A stretch of DNA of 64,000 bases from Nocardia sp. NBC_00565. Its GTDB lineage: Bacteria; Actinomycetota; Actinomycetes; Mycobacteriales; Mycobacteriaceae. Under the pieces are notes generated by a model. It was not told where the DNA came from. It saw only the letters and a list, made by a program, of their open reading frames with translations, and did no database searches. The position numbers and the translations under genes were made by a program. Below, piece by piece: positions 17,645-26,799 of the stretch. The DNA lies in assembly GCF_036345915.1 (NCBI RefSeq), contig NZ_CP107785.1, positions 4,960,001 to 5,024,000 of the forward strand, in the 5' to 3' direction. Numbering within the stretch: position 1 is the first letter of the stretch; each line of letters starts with the position of its first letter.

Positions 17645-17992
17645 ATGAGAAGTGCAAGCGGAGCGAAACCGTCGCGGGGGCGAACCGACCCGGCGCACGC
17701 ACCCATGCTGGCCGCCATGGACCTCATCGGCCAACGCTGGATCCTGCGCGTCCTCTGGGAACTGGAGCCCGGCCGCCTCGGCTTCCTCGAACTGCGCCGC
17801 CGCATGGGCAACTGCTCATCGAGCATGCTGTCGACCCGCCTGCAACACCTGCAGAGCGCGGGCGTGATCGTCAAGAACTCGGACAAAACCTACGAACTGA
17901 CCACCGCCGGACACGAACTCACCACGGCCCTGCAACCGATCTGGGCCTGGTCCGAACGCTGGGCCCCGACTCCCCCACCCGCCACCGATTAA
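17645..17992 (+). CDS. HxlR-family winged-helix regulator
   Basis: This is a 115-residue DNA-binding protein. HxlR hallmarks: MDLIGQRWILRVLWELEPG (residues 25-43), FLELRRRMGNCSSSMLSTRLQHLQSAGVI and YELTTAGHEL. Such regulators often respond to aldehydes, quinones or oxidative stress and control a neighbouring oxidoreductase, here the divergent SDR gene. The first 20 residues are a basic leader; a later start at the Met of MLAAMDL is possible. Confidence 0.85.
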   Translation: MRSASGAKPSRGRTDPAHAPMLAAMDLIGQRWILRVLWELEPGRLGFLELRRRMGNCSSSMLSTRLQHLQSAGVIVKNSDKTYELTTAGHELTTALQPIWAWSERWAPTPPPATD

Positions 17993-17997
17993 CGACG

Positions 17998-18032
17998 AAG
18001 GCGGCTCCCGGCGCGTGGCCGGGAACCGCCTT
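17998..18032. terminator. Bidirectional intrinsic terminator hairpin
   Basis: A 15-base stem with one mismatch (AAGGCGG at 17998-18004, then CTCCCGGC; loop GCGTG; GCCGGGAA then CCGCCTT to 18032) lies between the converging HxlR gene and TIGR03118 gene. It starts with AA and ends with TT, so it can serve both strands. Confidence 0.75.
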
Positions 18033-18047
18033 CGGGGTATCGCAGGT

Positions 18048-19415
18048 CTACTTCAGCCGAAGCTTGCCGAACAGACCGTCCTTCTCGTCATCCGGTCCAG
18101 CGGTGAAGTACAGCGAGTCGGCGTCACCGAGGCTCTCACCATTGCCGAACATCAAGGCCCACAGACCTTCGATCTCGACCGGTGCGCCCTTCTCATCGCG
18201 CAGGTAGTCGACGAACTTGCCGGTCGCGTCGTCATAGGCGAGCACATGGCCGAGGCCGCCGAAATTGCCGACCAGCAGCTTGCCACTGAGCGGGCCGAAG
18301 TTCGCGGGCGCCACCGTGACACCCCACGGCGCGTTGAGGCGACCGCCGTCGTCGAGGATGCGGACCAGCTTGCCGTTGCCGTCGAATTCGGCGACCTTGC
18401 CCTTGGCCGGCTTGCCCTTGGCGTCCTTCTCCTGGTCCTTGTCCAGCGAATCCTCTTCGGCCTTGTCGAACTTGGACGCGTCCACCTCATCGGGCTTGGT
18501 GTCGGCGTAGGAGACGAAGACGCGGTTGCCGATGGTGGTCACGTTGAACGGCGCGGGGTCGCCCGGCTTGGCCTTCTTGCCCTTATCCGGTGCGGCCGCG
18601 TCGATCTGGTCGCCGGTGGCGAAGGGATTGGCGAAGCCGGCGGTCGGGATCAGCTGCCAGTCCTTGTCGAACGTGCGGATCTGCGGGTTCTCACCGAAGT
18701 CGGCGGCGAGCAGTTTGTCGGCCGACGGTGCCAGCGCGATCCCGAAGAACGCCATCCCCTGCGACTCGCCGTCGAAGACCAGGTTCGCGGGACCGTCGTG
18801 GCGGACGATCGCCCCCTCGGGACCGAGTTCGGTCCACGCCGAGATCTTTCCGGAGTCGGTGGCGAAGATGAACCGCGACGAACCGGTCAGCAGCAGCGGC
18901 GCGCCGTCGGCCTGCACCGGCTGATCGCGGACCACGAACAGGTCGGAGGTGATCGGCGCGCCATTGAAGACGACACCGGTGGTCTTGCCGATGCTGTTGT
19001 CCGAGGTGTCCGCGTCCGCGCCCGGAATCGTGACGATCTTCAGCGGATCCTGGAACAGCGTCTGCACCTTGGTGTCCGCGGATGCGGTGACATCACCGAC
19101 GAACTGGACGGACTTCCCGCCCGCGCCGACCCAGAAGTGTCCGCCCGCGCCCTTGGGGCGATCGGCCAGGCCCCAGGCATTCACCAGGTCCGGGAAGAGG
19201 AACTGAGCCTTGTACTCGTCTTTGTTGGCGGCGAGATTGGTCTGCGCGTAGTGATTGCCGTCCAGGGCAGGCACTTCGTCGTTCGACGATTTCGAATCCG
19301 AGCAGGCCGCCGCGACGACCAGGGCCACACCCAGCACCGATGCGCGCAGTAGACCGTTGCGAGTCCGTGTCCGCCACGCACCGCTGCGGCGCGATTCACT
19401 CCAGCGTCCGTTCAA
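18048..19415 (-). CDS. TIGR03118-family lipoprotein, beta-propeller-like
   Basis: The product has 455 residues when started at TTG 19415, which has GGAAAGGA seven bases upstream; starting at 19448 would put the start almost on the iron box. After a basic N-terminus comes a hydrophobic segment and the lipobox VVAAACS with Cys38, so export and lipidation are expected. The body has repeated segments of the NHL/propeller kind (PWGVTVAPANFGPLSGKLLV, DAASKFD-rich linker with many Lys and Asp) and the motif LVNAWGLADRPKGAGGHFWV common to TIGR03118 proteins. Family function unknown. The shared iron box suggests expression under iron limitation or control by iron status. Confidence 0.75.
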   Translation of the reverse strand: MNGRWSESRRSGAWRTRTRNGLLRASVLGVALVVAAACSDSKSSNDEVPALDGNHYAQTNLAANKDEYKAQFLFPDLVNAWGLADRPKGAGGHFWVGAGGKSVQFVGDVTASADTKVQTLFQDPLKIVTIPGADADTSDNSIGKTTGVVFNGAPITSDLFVVRDQPVQADGAPLLLTGSSRFIFATDSGKISAWTELGPEGAIVRHDGPANLVFDGESQGMAFFGIALAPSADKLLAADFGENPQIRTFDKDWQLIPTAGFANPFATGDQIDAAAPDKGKKAKPGDPAPFNVTTIGNRVFVSYADTKPDEVDASKFDKAEEDSLDKDQEKDAKGKPAKGKVAEFDGNGKLVRILDDGGRLNAPWGVTVAPANFGPLSGKLLVGNFGGLGHVLAYDDATGKFVDYLRDEKGAPVEIEGLWALMFGNGESLGDADSLYFTAGPDDEKDGLFGKLRLK

Positions 19416-19454
19416 CTTCTTGTCCTTTCCAGCCACTCGCACCCTCATCGGCGA

Positions 19455-19473
19455 TTAGGCGAAGCTAACCTTA
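19455..19473. promoter_or_regulatory. Probable IdeR/DtxR iron box
   Basis: TTAGGCGAAGCTAACCTTA agrees at 15 of 19 positions with the IdeR consensus TTAGGTTAGGCTAACCTAA. It lies between the divergent TIGR03118 gene (start 40 bases away) and nitrobindin gene (start 62 bases away), a position suited to repress both when Fe(II) is plentiful. Confidence 0.65.
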
Positions 19474-19534
19474 CCCTGGCGGAATTTCGACTGTATGGGA
19501 ACACCTCGGATCCGACAGGTTTAAGCTGTCGGCC

Positions 19535-20032
19535 GTGGTCGCCCCTCAACCTGCCATCGCCCCCCATCCCGATATCGCGCCGCTCGCACCACTGCTCGGC
19601 ACGTGGCGCGGACCCGGGCACGGTGAATACCCGACCATCGAGTCGTTCGACTATGTCGAGGAAATCAAGTTCGGCCACCTCGGCCGACCTTTCCTCACCT
19701 ACCGCCAGCGCACGCGCGCCGCCGACGGCAGCAGGCCGATGCACGCCGAAACCGGTTATCTGCGTTGCCCGCGCCCGGACCACGTCGAGTTGATCCTGGC
19801 GCATCCGACCGGTATCACCGAGATCTGCGAGGGCAGTCTCACCATCACCGATGGTGAACTGCACATGGAGTTCGAATCGACCAGCATCGGCCGCAGCAGC
19901 ACCGCGAAAGTGGTGACCGCCCTGGGCCGGTCGATCATACTGGTCGGGGACACCATCGATTACTCGCTGCGCATGGCCGCGGTCGGTGAGCCGCTGACCC
20001 ACCACCTGGCCGCCACACTGCGCCGCGCCTGA
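19535..20032 (+). CDS. Nitrobindin-like heme-binding beta-barrel protein (FABP-like, Rv2717c type)
   Basis: The protein has 165 residues from GTG 19535. The pattern LLGTWRGPGHGEYPTIESFDY near residues 26-46 and the C-terminal PLTHHLAATLRR are diagnostic of the nitrobindin family, in which the barrel binds ferric heme through the C-terminal-side His and scavenges or isomerises nitrogen oxides such as peroxynitrite. Length fits the family. Control by the adjacent iron box would link a heme protein to iron supply. Confidence 0.88.
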   Translation: MVAPQPAIAPHPDIAPLAPLLGTWRGPGHGEYPTIESFDYVEEIKFGHLGRPFLTYRQRTRAADGSRPMHAETGYLRCPRPDHVELILAHPTGITEICEGSLTITDGELHMEFESTSIGRSSTAKVVTALGRSIILVGDTIDYSLRMAAVGEPLTHHLAATLRRA

Positions 20033-20034
20033 GT

Positions 20035-21150
20035 TCAGTCGCGCGTCGGATCCGGACGCCACGGCACGTAGACCCGCCCCGCGCCCGCGGCGGCGGTCTC
20101 GGCCGAATGCAGTTGGTACGGCGTGATACCGCCCGCCTCCCACGCACCGACGGAACCCGCGGCGACCGCTTCGGCCGCCTTCGGGGTCAACCCGATCTCA
20201 TTGCGCACCACCGTGATCGGCCGATCGGCCAGCGAGAACCAGTCCAGATCCAGGAAGTCGTGGCTGCCGTGCGTCAGCGCGCCACGCCGCATGGCGTCGC
20301 CGAGGCGGGTGGCCATGCCCGCGGTGCTCAGATGTCCTTCGTTGGCCTCGAACAGCCCGGCGCCCGCATGCAGATACCCGGTCTCGAACAGCGAAATAAC
20401 CATGGCCAGCAAGCTGAACGCCCGCGGATCATCGTTGGCGCGCGCCATGAACGCGAACACCTCGATCTCGTTCTCCAGCGTGGTGCCGTAACCCGCCAGC
20501 ACGTGCACCCAGTCGTGCTGGGCCAGCAGCGGCGGCGCCGAACCCGGCAGTCCGGGAGTGACGAACCCACGGTCGGCGTAGAAATCGGAGACGCCGCGCC
20601 CGAGGGTGCCGACGGGCAGGTCACGCAGGTTGGCCCAGCGCGCGGCCAACCCGGGGTCATCGCTGACCTGTCCCCACGATGAATCCAGGCTCTCGGTGTG
20701 CAGCGCGGTCAACCGGCTCGGATCCAGCGCGCCGAGGTAACCGTTGCGGTCGAAGTCGACCGCGGCCAGTTCGATCGCGCCTTCGGCGTATTTCCGCGCC
20801 ACCGCGATCATGTCGTCATCGACCTCGAGCGCGTCGGCGAATTCGCGCAGTTTGGTCGCGACCGCGGGCGCCAGCGGCCGCACCACCAGCGCGGACAGCA
20901 GCATGGTCTGCACGATCCGCTCCCGGAAGATCCGGTTGCGCCGGACCAGCCCGAGCGCGAAGGACTCGGCACTGATCGGCCGCATGGTCTCCATATCGAC
21001 CCGGTGGCCGGTCATCGACAGAAACAGCGAGGGAATCAGCAACTGCTGCAGCGGGGTCAGCCCGTCCGCGCCCGCGGCCGCGGTGATCACACCGCGCGCG
21101 AGCAGCGCGACTTCGGCCGCATCCGGCGGGGTCAGCAGTACATCGTCCAT
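20035..21150 (-). CDS. Unknown protein with Coq4-type HDxxHx11E motif
   Basis: This is a 371-residue soluble protein. The first 130 residues are helical and recall TerB-like domains (ITAAAGADGLTPLQQLLIPSL). Around residue 212 it has HDWVH followed by eleven residues and Glu (HDWVHVLAGYGTTLENE), which matches the zinc-ligand signature HDxxHx11E of the ubiquinone-complex protein Coq4. Other conserved-looking parts are DLPVGTLGRGVSDFY and MVISLFETGYLHAG. Actinobacteria make menaquinone and lack the coenzyme Q pathway, so the role must be different. Converges with the nitrobindin gene, with stops three bases apart. Confidence 0.65.
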   Translation of the reverse strand: MDDVLLTPPDAAEVALLARGVITAAAGADGLTPLQQLLIPSLFLSMTGHRVDMETMRPISAESFALGLVRRNRIFRERIVQTMLLSALVVRPLAPAVATKLREFADALEVDDDMIAVARKYAEGAIELAAVDFDRNGYLGALDPSRLTALHTESLDSSWGQVSDDPGLAARWANLRDLPVGTLGRGVSDFYADRGFVTPGLPGSAPPLLAQHDWVHVLAGYGTTLENEIEVFAFMARANDDPRAFSLLAMVISLFETGYLHAGAGLFEANEGHLSTAGMATRLGDAMRRGALTHGSHDFLDLDWFSLADRPITVVRNEIGLTPKAAEAVAAGSVGAWEAGGITPYQLHSAETAAAGAGRVYVPWRPDPTRD

Positions 21151-21387
21151 CCGGTCAACACTCCAGCAAGATCGGCGCGAGGTCCACCGGCGCGGTGCAC
21201 GATTCCCATTATCGATCCGAATTCAGCACGGCGCGTGATCGTTTCGCCGAGGGCGTAGTCGAAGCGACTTGTCGCAGGCACGCGGCGTCGTCGGTGCGTA
21301 TGCTGGATCCATCGCGTGCGGCTTCCGTCGGCGAAAAAGCCGTGGGCAGAGGCGGTCCGGAAGCAGCAGGCGTTCGGAGGGAATCAG

Positions 21388-22542
21388 GTGGGCTCTGCGG
21401 GCTCGAATCGACCGGTGCTCGATCTGCGAGTGCTCGGACCGGTGCGCCTGCTGGTCGACGATCGCGCATTACCGCTGCCCGGCACCAAGCTGCGCGCCCT
21501 GCTCGCCATGCTCGTCATCAATCGCCGTAACGCCGTCGCGAAAACCACACTGGCGAACAGCATCTGGGACGAGGAGATGCCGAATCGCTCGGTCGACGGC
21601 CTCTACGCCTATGTTTCGAATCTGCGCACCGTGCTGCGCGGGGCCGGGGTCGACGACCGGGCCATCCTGCGCACCGTGCACGCCGGATACCTGCTCGATA
21701 TCACCGACGACCAATGCGATGTCGGCCGCTTCGAACGCGCCAGGAACCAGGGTTCGCTGGCCTTCACCACCGGCGATCTGGACACCGCGGCCGAATGCTT
21801 CGCCGACGCGCTCGCGCAATGGAGCGGTGAAGCCGTCGCGGGGTTGCGCGGGTTGCGCTTCGCCGACAATTTCGCCGCCGATCTGGATGAGCGCCGGTTG
21901 AACGCGGTCGCCGACCGCCTCGACGCGGATATCGCCTGCGGTCGCGAGGGCGCGGTGCTCGGCGAACTGACCGCGCTGACCGCCGAACACGCGGTGAACG
22001 AGCGGCTCTGGCGACTACTGATCTCCGCGCTGTACCGCGCCGGGCGACAGGCCGACGCACTGGCCGCCTGCCTGCGCATTCGCCGCAACCTCGCCGACCA
22101 GCAGGGCATCGACCCGGACCCGCGCACGCTGGCGCTCGAGGAGGCGATCCGCAGCCAACAGGCGCTGCCGGTGGTCTCCTCCTCGCCTGGCGCGACCAAG
22201 CGGGATCTGCCGGACATCCTGCGACAGGCCTGGCTGCGGGTCGGCGACGGCGAGGCGATCGCCATCCCGGCGACCGGTCTGCGGATCGGCCGCGAATGGG
22301 ATAACGACATCGTGCTCGACGACGCGCGGGTCAGCCGCAAGCATGCCCGCATTCTGCCGCGCGACAACCGGATCTTCATCCGGGACCGGGATTCGGCCAA
22401 CGGCGTGTACGTCAACGGCGTGCCGATCGGCGCCGACACCGCGCTGAAGGACGGGGACGTCATCCGAATCGGTTCCACCACACTGCGTTACGAGATGCCG
22501 GACCGCGGCGCGGCGCCCGAGACCGACAATCGCACCAACTGA
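21388..22542 (+). CDS. SARP-FHA transcriptional regulator, EmbR-like
   Basis: A 384-residue protein starts at GTG 21388, set by GGAGG seven bases before. Its three parts are an OmpR-like winged helix (about 10-95, LDLRVLGPVRLLVDD), a bacterial transcriptional activator domain (BTAD, about 100-255, with DADIACGREGAVLGEL), and a C-terminal FHA domain with GRE, NDIVLDDARVSRKHARI and NGVYVNG (about 290-370). This is the architecture and length of mycobacterial EmbR, whose FHA domain binds a phosphorylated kinase, PknH, and which activates embCAB. Whether the targets are the same here is not known, since embCAB is not in the window. Confidence 0.88.
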   Translation: MGSAGSNRPVLDLRVLGPVRLLVDDRALPLPGTKLRALLAMLVINRRNAVAKTTLANSIWDEEMPNRSVDGLYAYVSNLRTVLRGAGVDDRAILRTVHAGYLLDITDDQCDVGRFERARNQGSLAFTTGDLDTAAECFADALAQWSGEAVAGLRGLRFADNFAADLDERRLNAVADRLDADIACGREGAVLGELTALTAEHAVNERLWRLLISALYRAGRQADALAACLRIRRNLADQQGIDPDPRTLALEEAIRSQQALPVVSSSPGATKRDLPDILRQAWLRVGDGEAIAIPATGLRIGREWDNDIVLDDARVSRKHARILPRDNRIFIRDRDSANGVYVNGVPIGADTALKDGDVIRIGSTTLRYEMPDRGAAPETDNRTN

Positions 22543-22594
22543 CCGATGCGATGCCGGTCACATGTTCGCGCCTGGTGTGCAGTCGGCACCCCAA

Positions 22595-22624
22595 TGCTGG
22601 GTTCCCGTTTCGGATAGCCCAGCA
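22595..22624. terminator. Possible hairpin terminator between SARP and PBP genes
   Basis: TGCTGGG (22595-22601) and CCCAGCA (22618-22624) can pair with a 16-base loop between the two converging genes. No T-run. Weak. Confidence 0.35.
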
Positions 22625-22634
22625 CTGGTAGCGG

Positions 22635-24422
22635 TCAGTAGCCCGTGGGCAGCGCGGCGAGCATGTCACGCGTTACCGCCACGGCGTTATCCGAGCTCCC
22701 GCCCTTGACGAGCAACGTCGCGAAGGCGAGATCCCCGCGGTAGCCGACGAACCACGAATGCGACCCGCCCTCGACCTCGGCCTCCCCCGTCTTGCCGTAC
22801 ACCTCACCCTGATCGGCGATGCGTTCGGCGGTTCCGCCGGTCACCACCTTGCGCATCATCGCGCGCAACCCGTCGATCACCTGCGCGTCGATGGCCGGAC
22901 GATCGCCCTTGATCTCGGTGGTGCGCCCGGCGATCAGATACGGCACCGGCGCAGAGCCGTGTGCGACGGTCGCGGCGAGCACCGCCATCCCGAACGGGCT
23001 CACCACTACCTTGCCCTGGCCGATTCCGTCCTCGGTGCGCTGGATCATATCGTCGTCCGGTGGCACCGAACCCGATTCGGTCGGCAGTCCGGGGACCGTA
23101 TATCCCGGTCCCACACCGAGTTTCGCGGCGGTGTCGTGCAGTGCGTCGCCCGGCAGCTGGCTGGCCAGCTTCGCGAACGCGGTGTTGCAGGACCGCTCGT
23201 AGGCGGTGGTCATCGACACGTCGCCGAGTTGGAAGAGGCTGTAGTTGGGAATTGTCCGCTCCCCGATGACAATTCGGCTCGGGCACGGCAAAACGGTATC
23301 GGGCGTGGCCTTTCCGGCCGACATCGCCGCGGCCGCGGTCACCGTCTTGAAGACCGAGCCCGGCGGGTACTGACCGATGGTCGCCACCGGACCGTCGCGG
23401 TCGGCCGCTTTGTTCTGTGCGACAGCGAGAATCGCGCCGGTCGAGGGTCGCAGCACCACCATCATGGTCTGCTCCGTGCGGCCGCCGACAGCGCGCTGCG
23501 CGGAGTTCTGCACGTTGCGATCGATGCTGAGCGAGAACGACGGAGCGGGCTGGGAGGCCACCTCGGTGAGTACGTCGGTGTCGGCGCCGTTGGAGTTCAT
23601 GGTGACAACGCTCCAACCGGCCTTGCCGTCCACCTCGGCGATCACCGTCTTGCGCACCTGCGCGAGCAGATCGGGCGCGAAATCCCGGTCGGTCGGGACC
23701 ATATCCCACTGCTGGGTCAGCGTCACCCCGGGCAGACCGAGCAGATCGGCACTCACCTCGTTCAATTCATTCTCGCTCAACAGCGCGACGGTGTAGGCAC
23801 CTTTGGCGGCCAGCGCAGAGCCGAGGATCGCCTCGGGTGTGAGACGCTCGTCGAACCGATTCAATGCCGCCGCCAACGAGGTCGCCGTATACGCCGGATC
23901 CGCGGCGGAGGCCGCGGTGAACGCGACCCGAGATACCTTGCCCGGCACCAGCACATCGCTGCCGGACTGCTCGTTCACCCTGGCGCGCGGGGCCGGGTTG
24001 GCGCGCAATGTCATGGTCTGGGTGTCGCCGAGCTTCGGGTGGATATCCGAGGAGGTCCAGCGCACTATCCAGCGTCCGTCGCTGCGCCCCATCTGCAGTT
24101 GGCCGGTGTACTTCCAGATGCGGTCCTTGGGCAGCCGCCACTGGTAGGTGTAGTCGACGATCGCGGTATCACCGGTGACCCTGGCCGCGCCGGTGTGCGC
24201 GGACAGCTCTTCGGCCTGGAGCTCGTCCCAGGCGGAACGCATTGCGGCGGTTGCCTTCTCGGGCTGACTGGTCAGTCCGGCCGCGGCCTCGACGTCATGG
24301 TTGGCGAAGGCGGCCAGGAAAGCGTCGGCCGCTGGCACCGGCCCTTGCGGGCGCGCCGAGCAGCCGGTTCCCGCCACCGCGAGCGCAGCGACAGCCAGCC
24401 TGATCATCATGCGTGTCGACAT
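22635..24422 (-). CDS. Penicillin-binding lipoprotein, class B transpeptidase (Rv2864c-like)
   Basis: The protein has 595 residues from ATG 24422 and ends in a lipid-anchor signal: a hydrophobic run followed by VAGTGCS. Residues 35-150 are an NTF2-like domain as in MecA, then a dimerisation domain, then the transpeptidase with SxxK in PPGSVFKT (near 352-358), SxN in RSCN (near 410) and KTG in GKTGEAE (near 541). All three catalytic motifs are intact. It is a D,D-transpeptidase on the outer face of the membrane. The family is not very sensitive to beta-lactams in mycobacteria. First gene of the conserved synteny block, but separated from the GNAT gene by a normal intergenic gap. Confidence 0.9.
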   Translation of the reverse strand: MSTRMMIRLAVAALAVAGTGCSARPQGPVPAADAFLAAFANHDVEAAAGLTSQPEKATAAMRSAWDELQAEELSAHTGAARVTGDTAIVDYTYQWRLPKDRIWKYTGQLQMGRSDGRWIVRWTSSDIHPKLGDTQTMTLRANPAPRARVNEQSGSDVLVPGKVSRVAFTAASAADPAYTATSLAAALNRFDERLTPEAILGSALAAKGAYTVALLSENELNEVSADLLGLPGVTLTQQWDMVPTDRDFAPDLLAQVRKTVIAEVDGKAGWSVVTMNSNGADTDVLTEVASQPAPSFSLSIDRNVQNSAQRAVGGRTEQTMMVVLRPSTGAILAVAQNKAADRDGPVATIGQYPPGSVFKTVTAAAAMSAGKATPDTVLPCPSRIVIGERTIPNYSLFQLGDVSMTTAYERSCNTAFAKLASQLPGDALHDTAAKLGVGPGYTVPGLPTESGSVPPDDDMIQRTEDGIGQGKVVVSPFGMAVLAATVAHGSAPVPYLIAGRTTEIKGDRPAIDAQVIDGLRAMMRKVVTGGTAERIADQGEVYGKTGEAEVEGGSHSWFVGYRGDLAFATLLVKGGSSDNAVAVTRDMLAALPTGY

Positions 24423-24474
24423 TGGCACCGATCGTATAGCCAACCGTGAGCAAACGGCTGTGGCACACCGGTGT

Positions 24475-25344
24475 TCAGTCGAGCAGGATGGTGGCGAAGG
24501 TGGCGATCTGCCGGAATCCGACGCGGCTGTAAGCCCTGCGCGCGATCTTGTTGTAGTCGTTCACGTACAGGCTGGCGGTGCGTCCCGAAGCGACCACCGC
24601 ATTGGCCACCGCGGCCGTACCGCGCGTGCCGAGACCGGTGCCGCGCCGTTCGGGATGCACCCAAACGCCCTGGATCTGCCCGGTGCGCCGCGATAGCGAG
24701 CCGACCTCGGCCTTGTAGACGACTTGGCCGTCCTCGAAACGTGCCCAGGCGCGACCGGATTCGATCAGGCTCTGGATCCGACGACGGTAGCCGCGACCGC
24801 CGTCGCCTGCGCGCGGGTCGACGCCGACCTCTTCGATGAACATCGCGATCGCCGCAATGAGGTAGCGCTCCAATTCGTCCGGGCGAACCCGGCGGACCTC
24901 GGCATCGGCGGTCGCCAGCGCGGGCTGACCGAGGGCGAGTAGTGGCTGCTCACCGCGCAGCTCGCGTTCGGGTCCCCAATGCGTGGACAACATCTCCCAT
25001 AGCGGCAGCGCCAGCTCCTGACGCCCGACCACCGACGAGCACACCCGCGGCCAGCGCACCGCTCGAGTCGCGAACGCGCGCAACGCGTTCTCGTCGCCAC
25101 GCAATGGCACCAGATTCGCACCGGAGAAGCACAGCGATTCGGCCGGGCCACCACGGCTCCACAGCTCGCCGTATCCGACGCCGGTATCCAGCCCGAACTC
25201 CTGCAGCCGCGCCGCCACCATGCACGAGGCGACCGGATCGCTATCGAGGACCCGCAGCACCTGCGCCAGATCCCGGTTCGCGAGCTGACGCGCCGGGGCA
25301 TCCTTCGCCCTTCGCGTCGGCTCCAGCAGACTCCGCACGTTCAC
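24475..25344 (-). CDS. GNAT-family acetyltransferase (Rv2867c-like)
   Basis: This is a 289-residue protein from GTG 25344. The C-terminal GNAT core has the acetyl-CoA motif (GVWVHPERRGTGLGTRGTAAVA near 225-246) and the final strand NDYNKIARRAYSRVGFRQ. An N-terminal domain of about 120 residues (LLEPTRRAKDAPARQLANRD) is typical of this branch, often annotated DUF4081-type N-terminal domain. The acetyl acceptor is unknown. It lies between the PBP and ispG, as in M. tuberculosis. Confidence 0.85.
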   Translation of the reverse strand: MNVRSLLEPTRRAKDAPARQLANRDLAQVLRVLDSDPVASCMVAARLQEFGLDTGVGYGELWSRGGPAESLCFSGANLVPLRGDENALRAFATRAVRWPRVCSSVVGRQELALPLWEMLSTHWGPERELRGEQPLLALGQPALATADAEVRRVRPDELERYLIAAIAMFIEEVGVDPRAGDGGRGYRRRIQSLIESGRAWARFEDGQVVYKAEVGSLSRRTGQIQGVWVHPERRGTGLGTRGTAAVANAVVASGRTASLYVNDYNKIARRAYSRVGFRQIATFATILLD

Positions 25345-25459
25345 AGCCTGCCACGAATCAACTCGAAGTGGTATGTCGATCCCGAAAAGGCAACCACAGT
25401 GCCACCCAACGTAATCACCACGGAGCGAGTCTTACGAACACACCATGCCGCGGGCGCGG

Positions 25460-26620
25460 CTAGTTGGACACAGTGACGACGGGTTCGCCGGCGATGGCGT
25501 CCTCGCCCATCTCCTCGGCGATGCGCATCGCCTCTTCGATCAGCGTCTCCACGATCTGCGCCTCCGGCACGGTCTTGATGACCTGTCCCTTGACGAAGAT
25601 CTGTCCCTTGCCATTACCCGAGGCGACACCGAGATCGGCCTCACGCGCCTCGCCCGGCCCGTTCACCACGCAGCCCATCACGGCCACCCGCAGCGGAATC
25701 TCCATGCCCTCGAGCCCGGCGGACACCTCGTTGGCCAGGGTGTACACATCGACCTGGGCGCGCCCGCAGGACGGACAGGACACGATCTCGAGTTTGCGCG
25801 GACGCAGGTTCAGCGACTGCAGGATCTGCCCGCCGACCTTGACCTCCTCGGCGGGCGGCGCGGACAGCGACACCCGAATCGTGTCGCCGATGCCGTCGGC
25901 CAGCAGCGCGCCGAACGCGACCGCGGACTTGATGGTGCCCTGGAACGCCGGACCGGCCTCGGTCACACCGAGGTGCAGCGGGTAGTCGGACTGAGCGGCC
26001 AGCTGGCGGTAGGCCTCGACCATGACCACCGGATCGTTGTGCTTGACCGAGATCTTGATATCGCCGAAGCCGTGCTCCTCGAACAGGCTCGCCTCCCACA
26101 GCGCCGATTCGACCAGCGCCTCCGGCGTCGCCTTGCCGTACTTCTCCAGCATCCGCTTATCCAGCGAACCGGCGTTCACCCCGATGCGAATCGGGATGCC
26201 CGCCGCGCCCGCGGCCTTGGCGACCTCGCCGACCCGGCCGTCGAATTCCTTGATATTGCCCGGGTTGACCCGCACGGCGGCGCAGCCGGCGTCGATGGCG
26301 GCGAAGATGTAGCGCGGCTGGAAGTGGATATCCGCGATGACCGGGATCTGGCTCTTGCGCGCGATGGTCGCCAGTGCGTCGGCGTCCTCCTGGCGCGGGC
26401 AGGCGACGCGCACGATGTCACAGCCCGAGGCGGTCAGCTCGGCGATCTGCTGCAGGGTGGCATTGATGTCGTGGGTCTTGGTGGTGGTCATCGACTGCAC
26501 GGAAATCGGGTGATCGCTGCCGACGCCTACGTTGCCCACCGTCAACTGGCGGGTCCTGCGTCGAGGCGCGAGAACGGCCACTGGTGCGGTCGGCATCCCC
26601 AATCCGATTGTGCTGGTCAC
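25460..26620 (-). CDS. ispG: 4-hydroxy-3-methylbut-2-enyl diphosphate synthase (flavodoxin)
   Basis: The enzyme, also called GcpE, performs the penultimate step of the MEP pathway: reductive ring opening of the cyclic diphosphate to HMBPP. The product has 386 residues, normal for the bacterial two-domain form. N-terminal TIM-barrel signatures are [14 protein letters not shown] and PVIADIHF. The C-terminal [4Fe-4S] domain has SCPSCGR near residue 275 and [10 protein letters not shown], giving the three Cys and one Glu cluster ligands. Downstream are rip1 and dxr on the same strand in the order typical of Mycobacteriales. Confidence 0.97.
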   Translation of the reverse strand: MTSTIGLGMPTAPVAVLAPRRRTRQLTVGNVGVGSDHPISVQSMTTTKTHDINATLQQIAELTASGCDIVRVACPRQEDADALATIARKSQIPVIADIHFQPRYIFAAIDAGCAAVRVNPGNIKEFDGRVGEVAKAAGAAGIPIRIGVNAGSLDKRMLEKYGKATPEALVESALWEASLFEEHGFGDIKISVKHNDPVVMVEAYRQLAAQSDYPLHLGVTEAGPAFQGTIKSAVAFGALLADGIGDTIRVSLSAPPAEEVKVGGQILQSLNLRPRKLEIVSCPSCGRAQVDVYTLANEVSAGLEGMEIPLRVAVMGCVVNGPGEAREADLGVASGNGKGQIFVKGQVIKTVPEAQIVETLIEEAMRIAEEMGEDAIAGEPVVTVSN

Positions 26621-26799
26621 TTTCGGCTGCCTACTTTCGTACGTTCTGTTTGGGCCGTTCGCCTACCGAGCTTAGCCGCGCGGTGCGGTCGCACGCCCTG
26701 TGACGGCCATGACATGGGTCATGACACACAACTGTCCCCCGATGCCAGCAATCTGCGGCTCACGAGGTTATCGCTACGGGCCCGCGACAGGTTATCGCG

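Noticed and set aside
18015..19352. Long open frame on the plus strand opposite the TIGR03118 gene
   Set aside because: The minus frame has a lipoprotein signal, ribosome site and family motifs; the plus frame is a by-product of high GC codon use.
22758..24449. 563-codon open frame on the plus strand over the penicillin-binding gene
   Set aside because: All catalytic PBP motifs are on the minus strand; the plus frame is His/Arg/Gly-rich without any domain.
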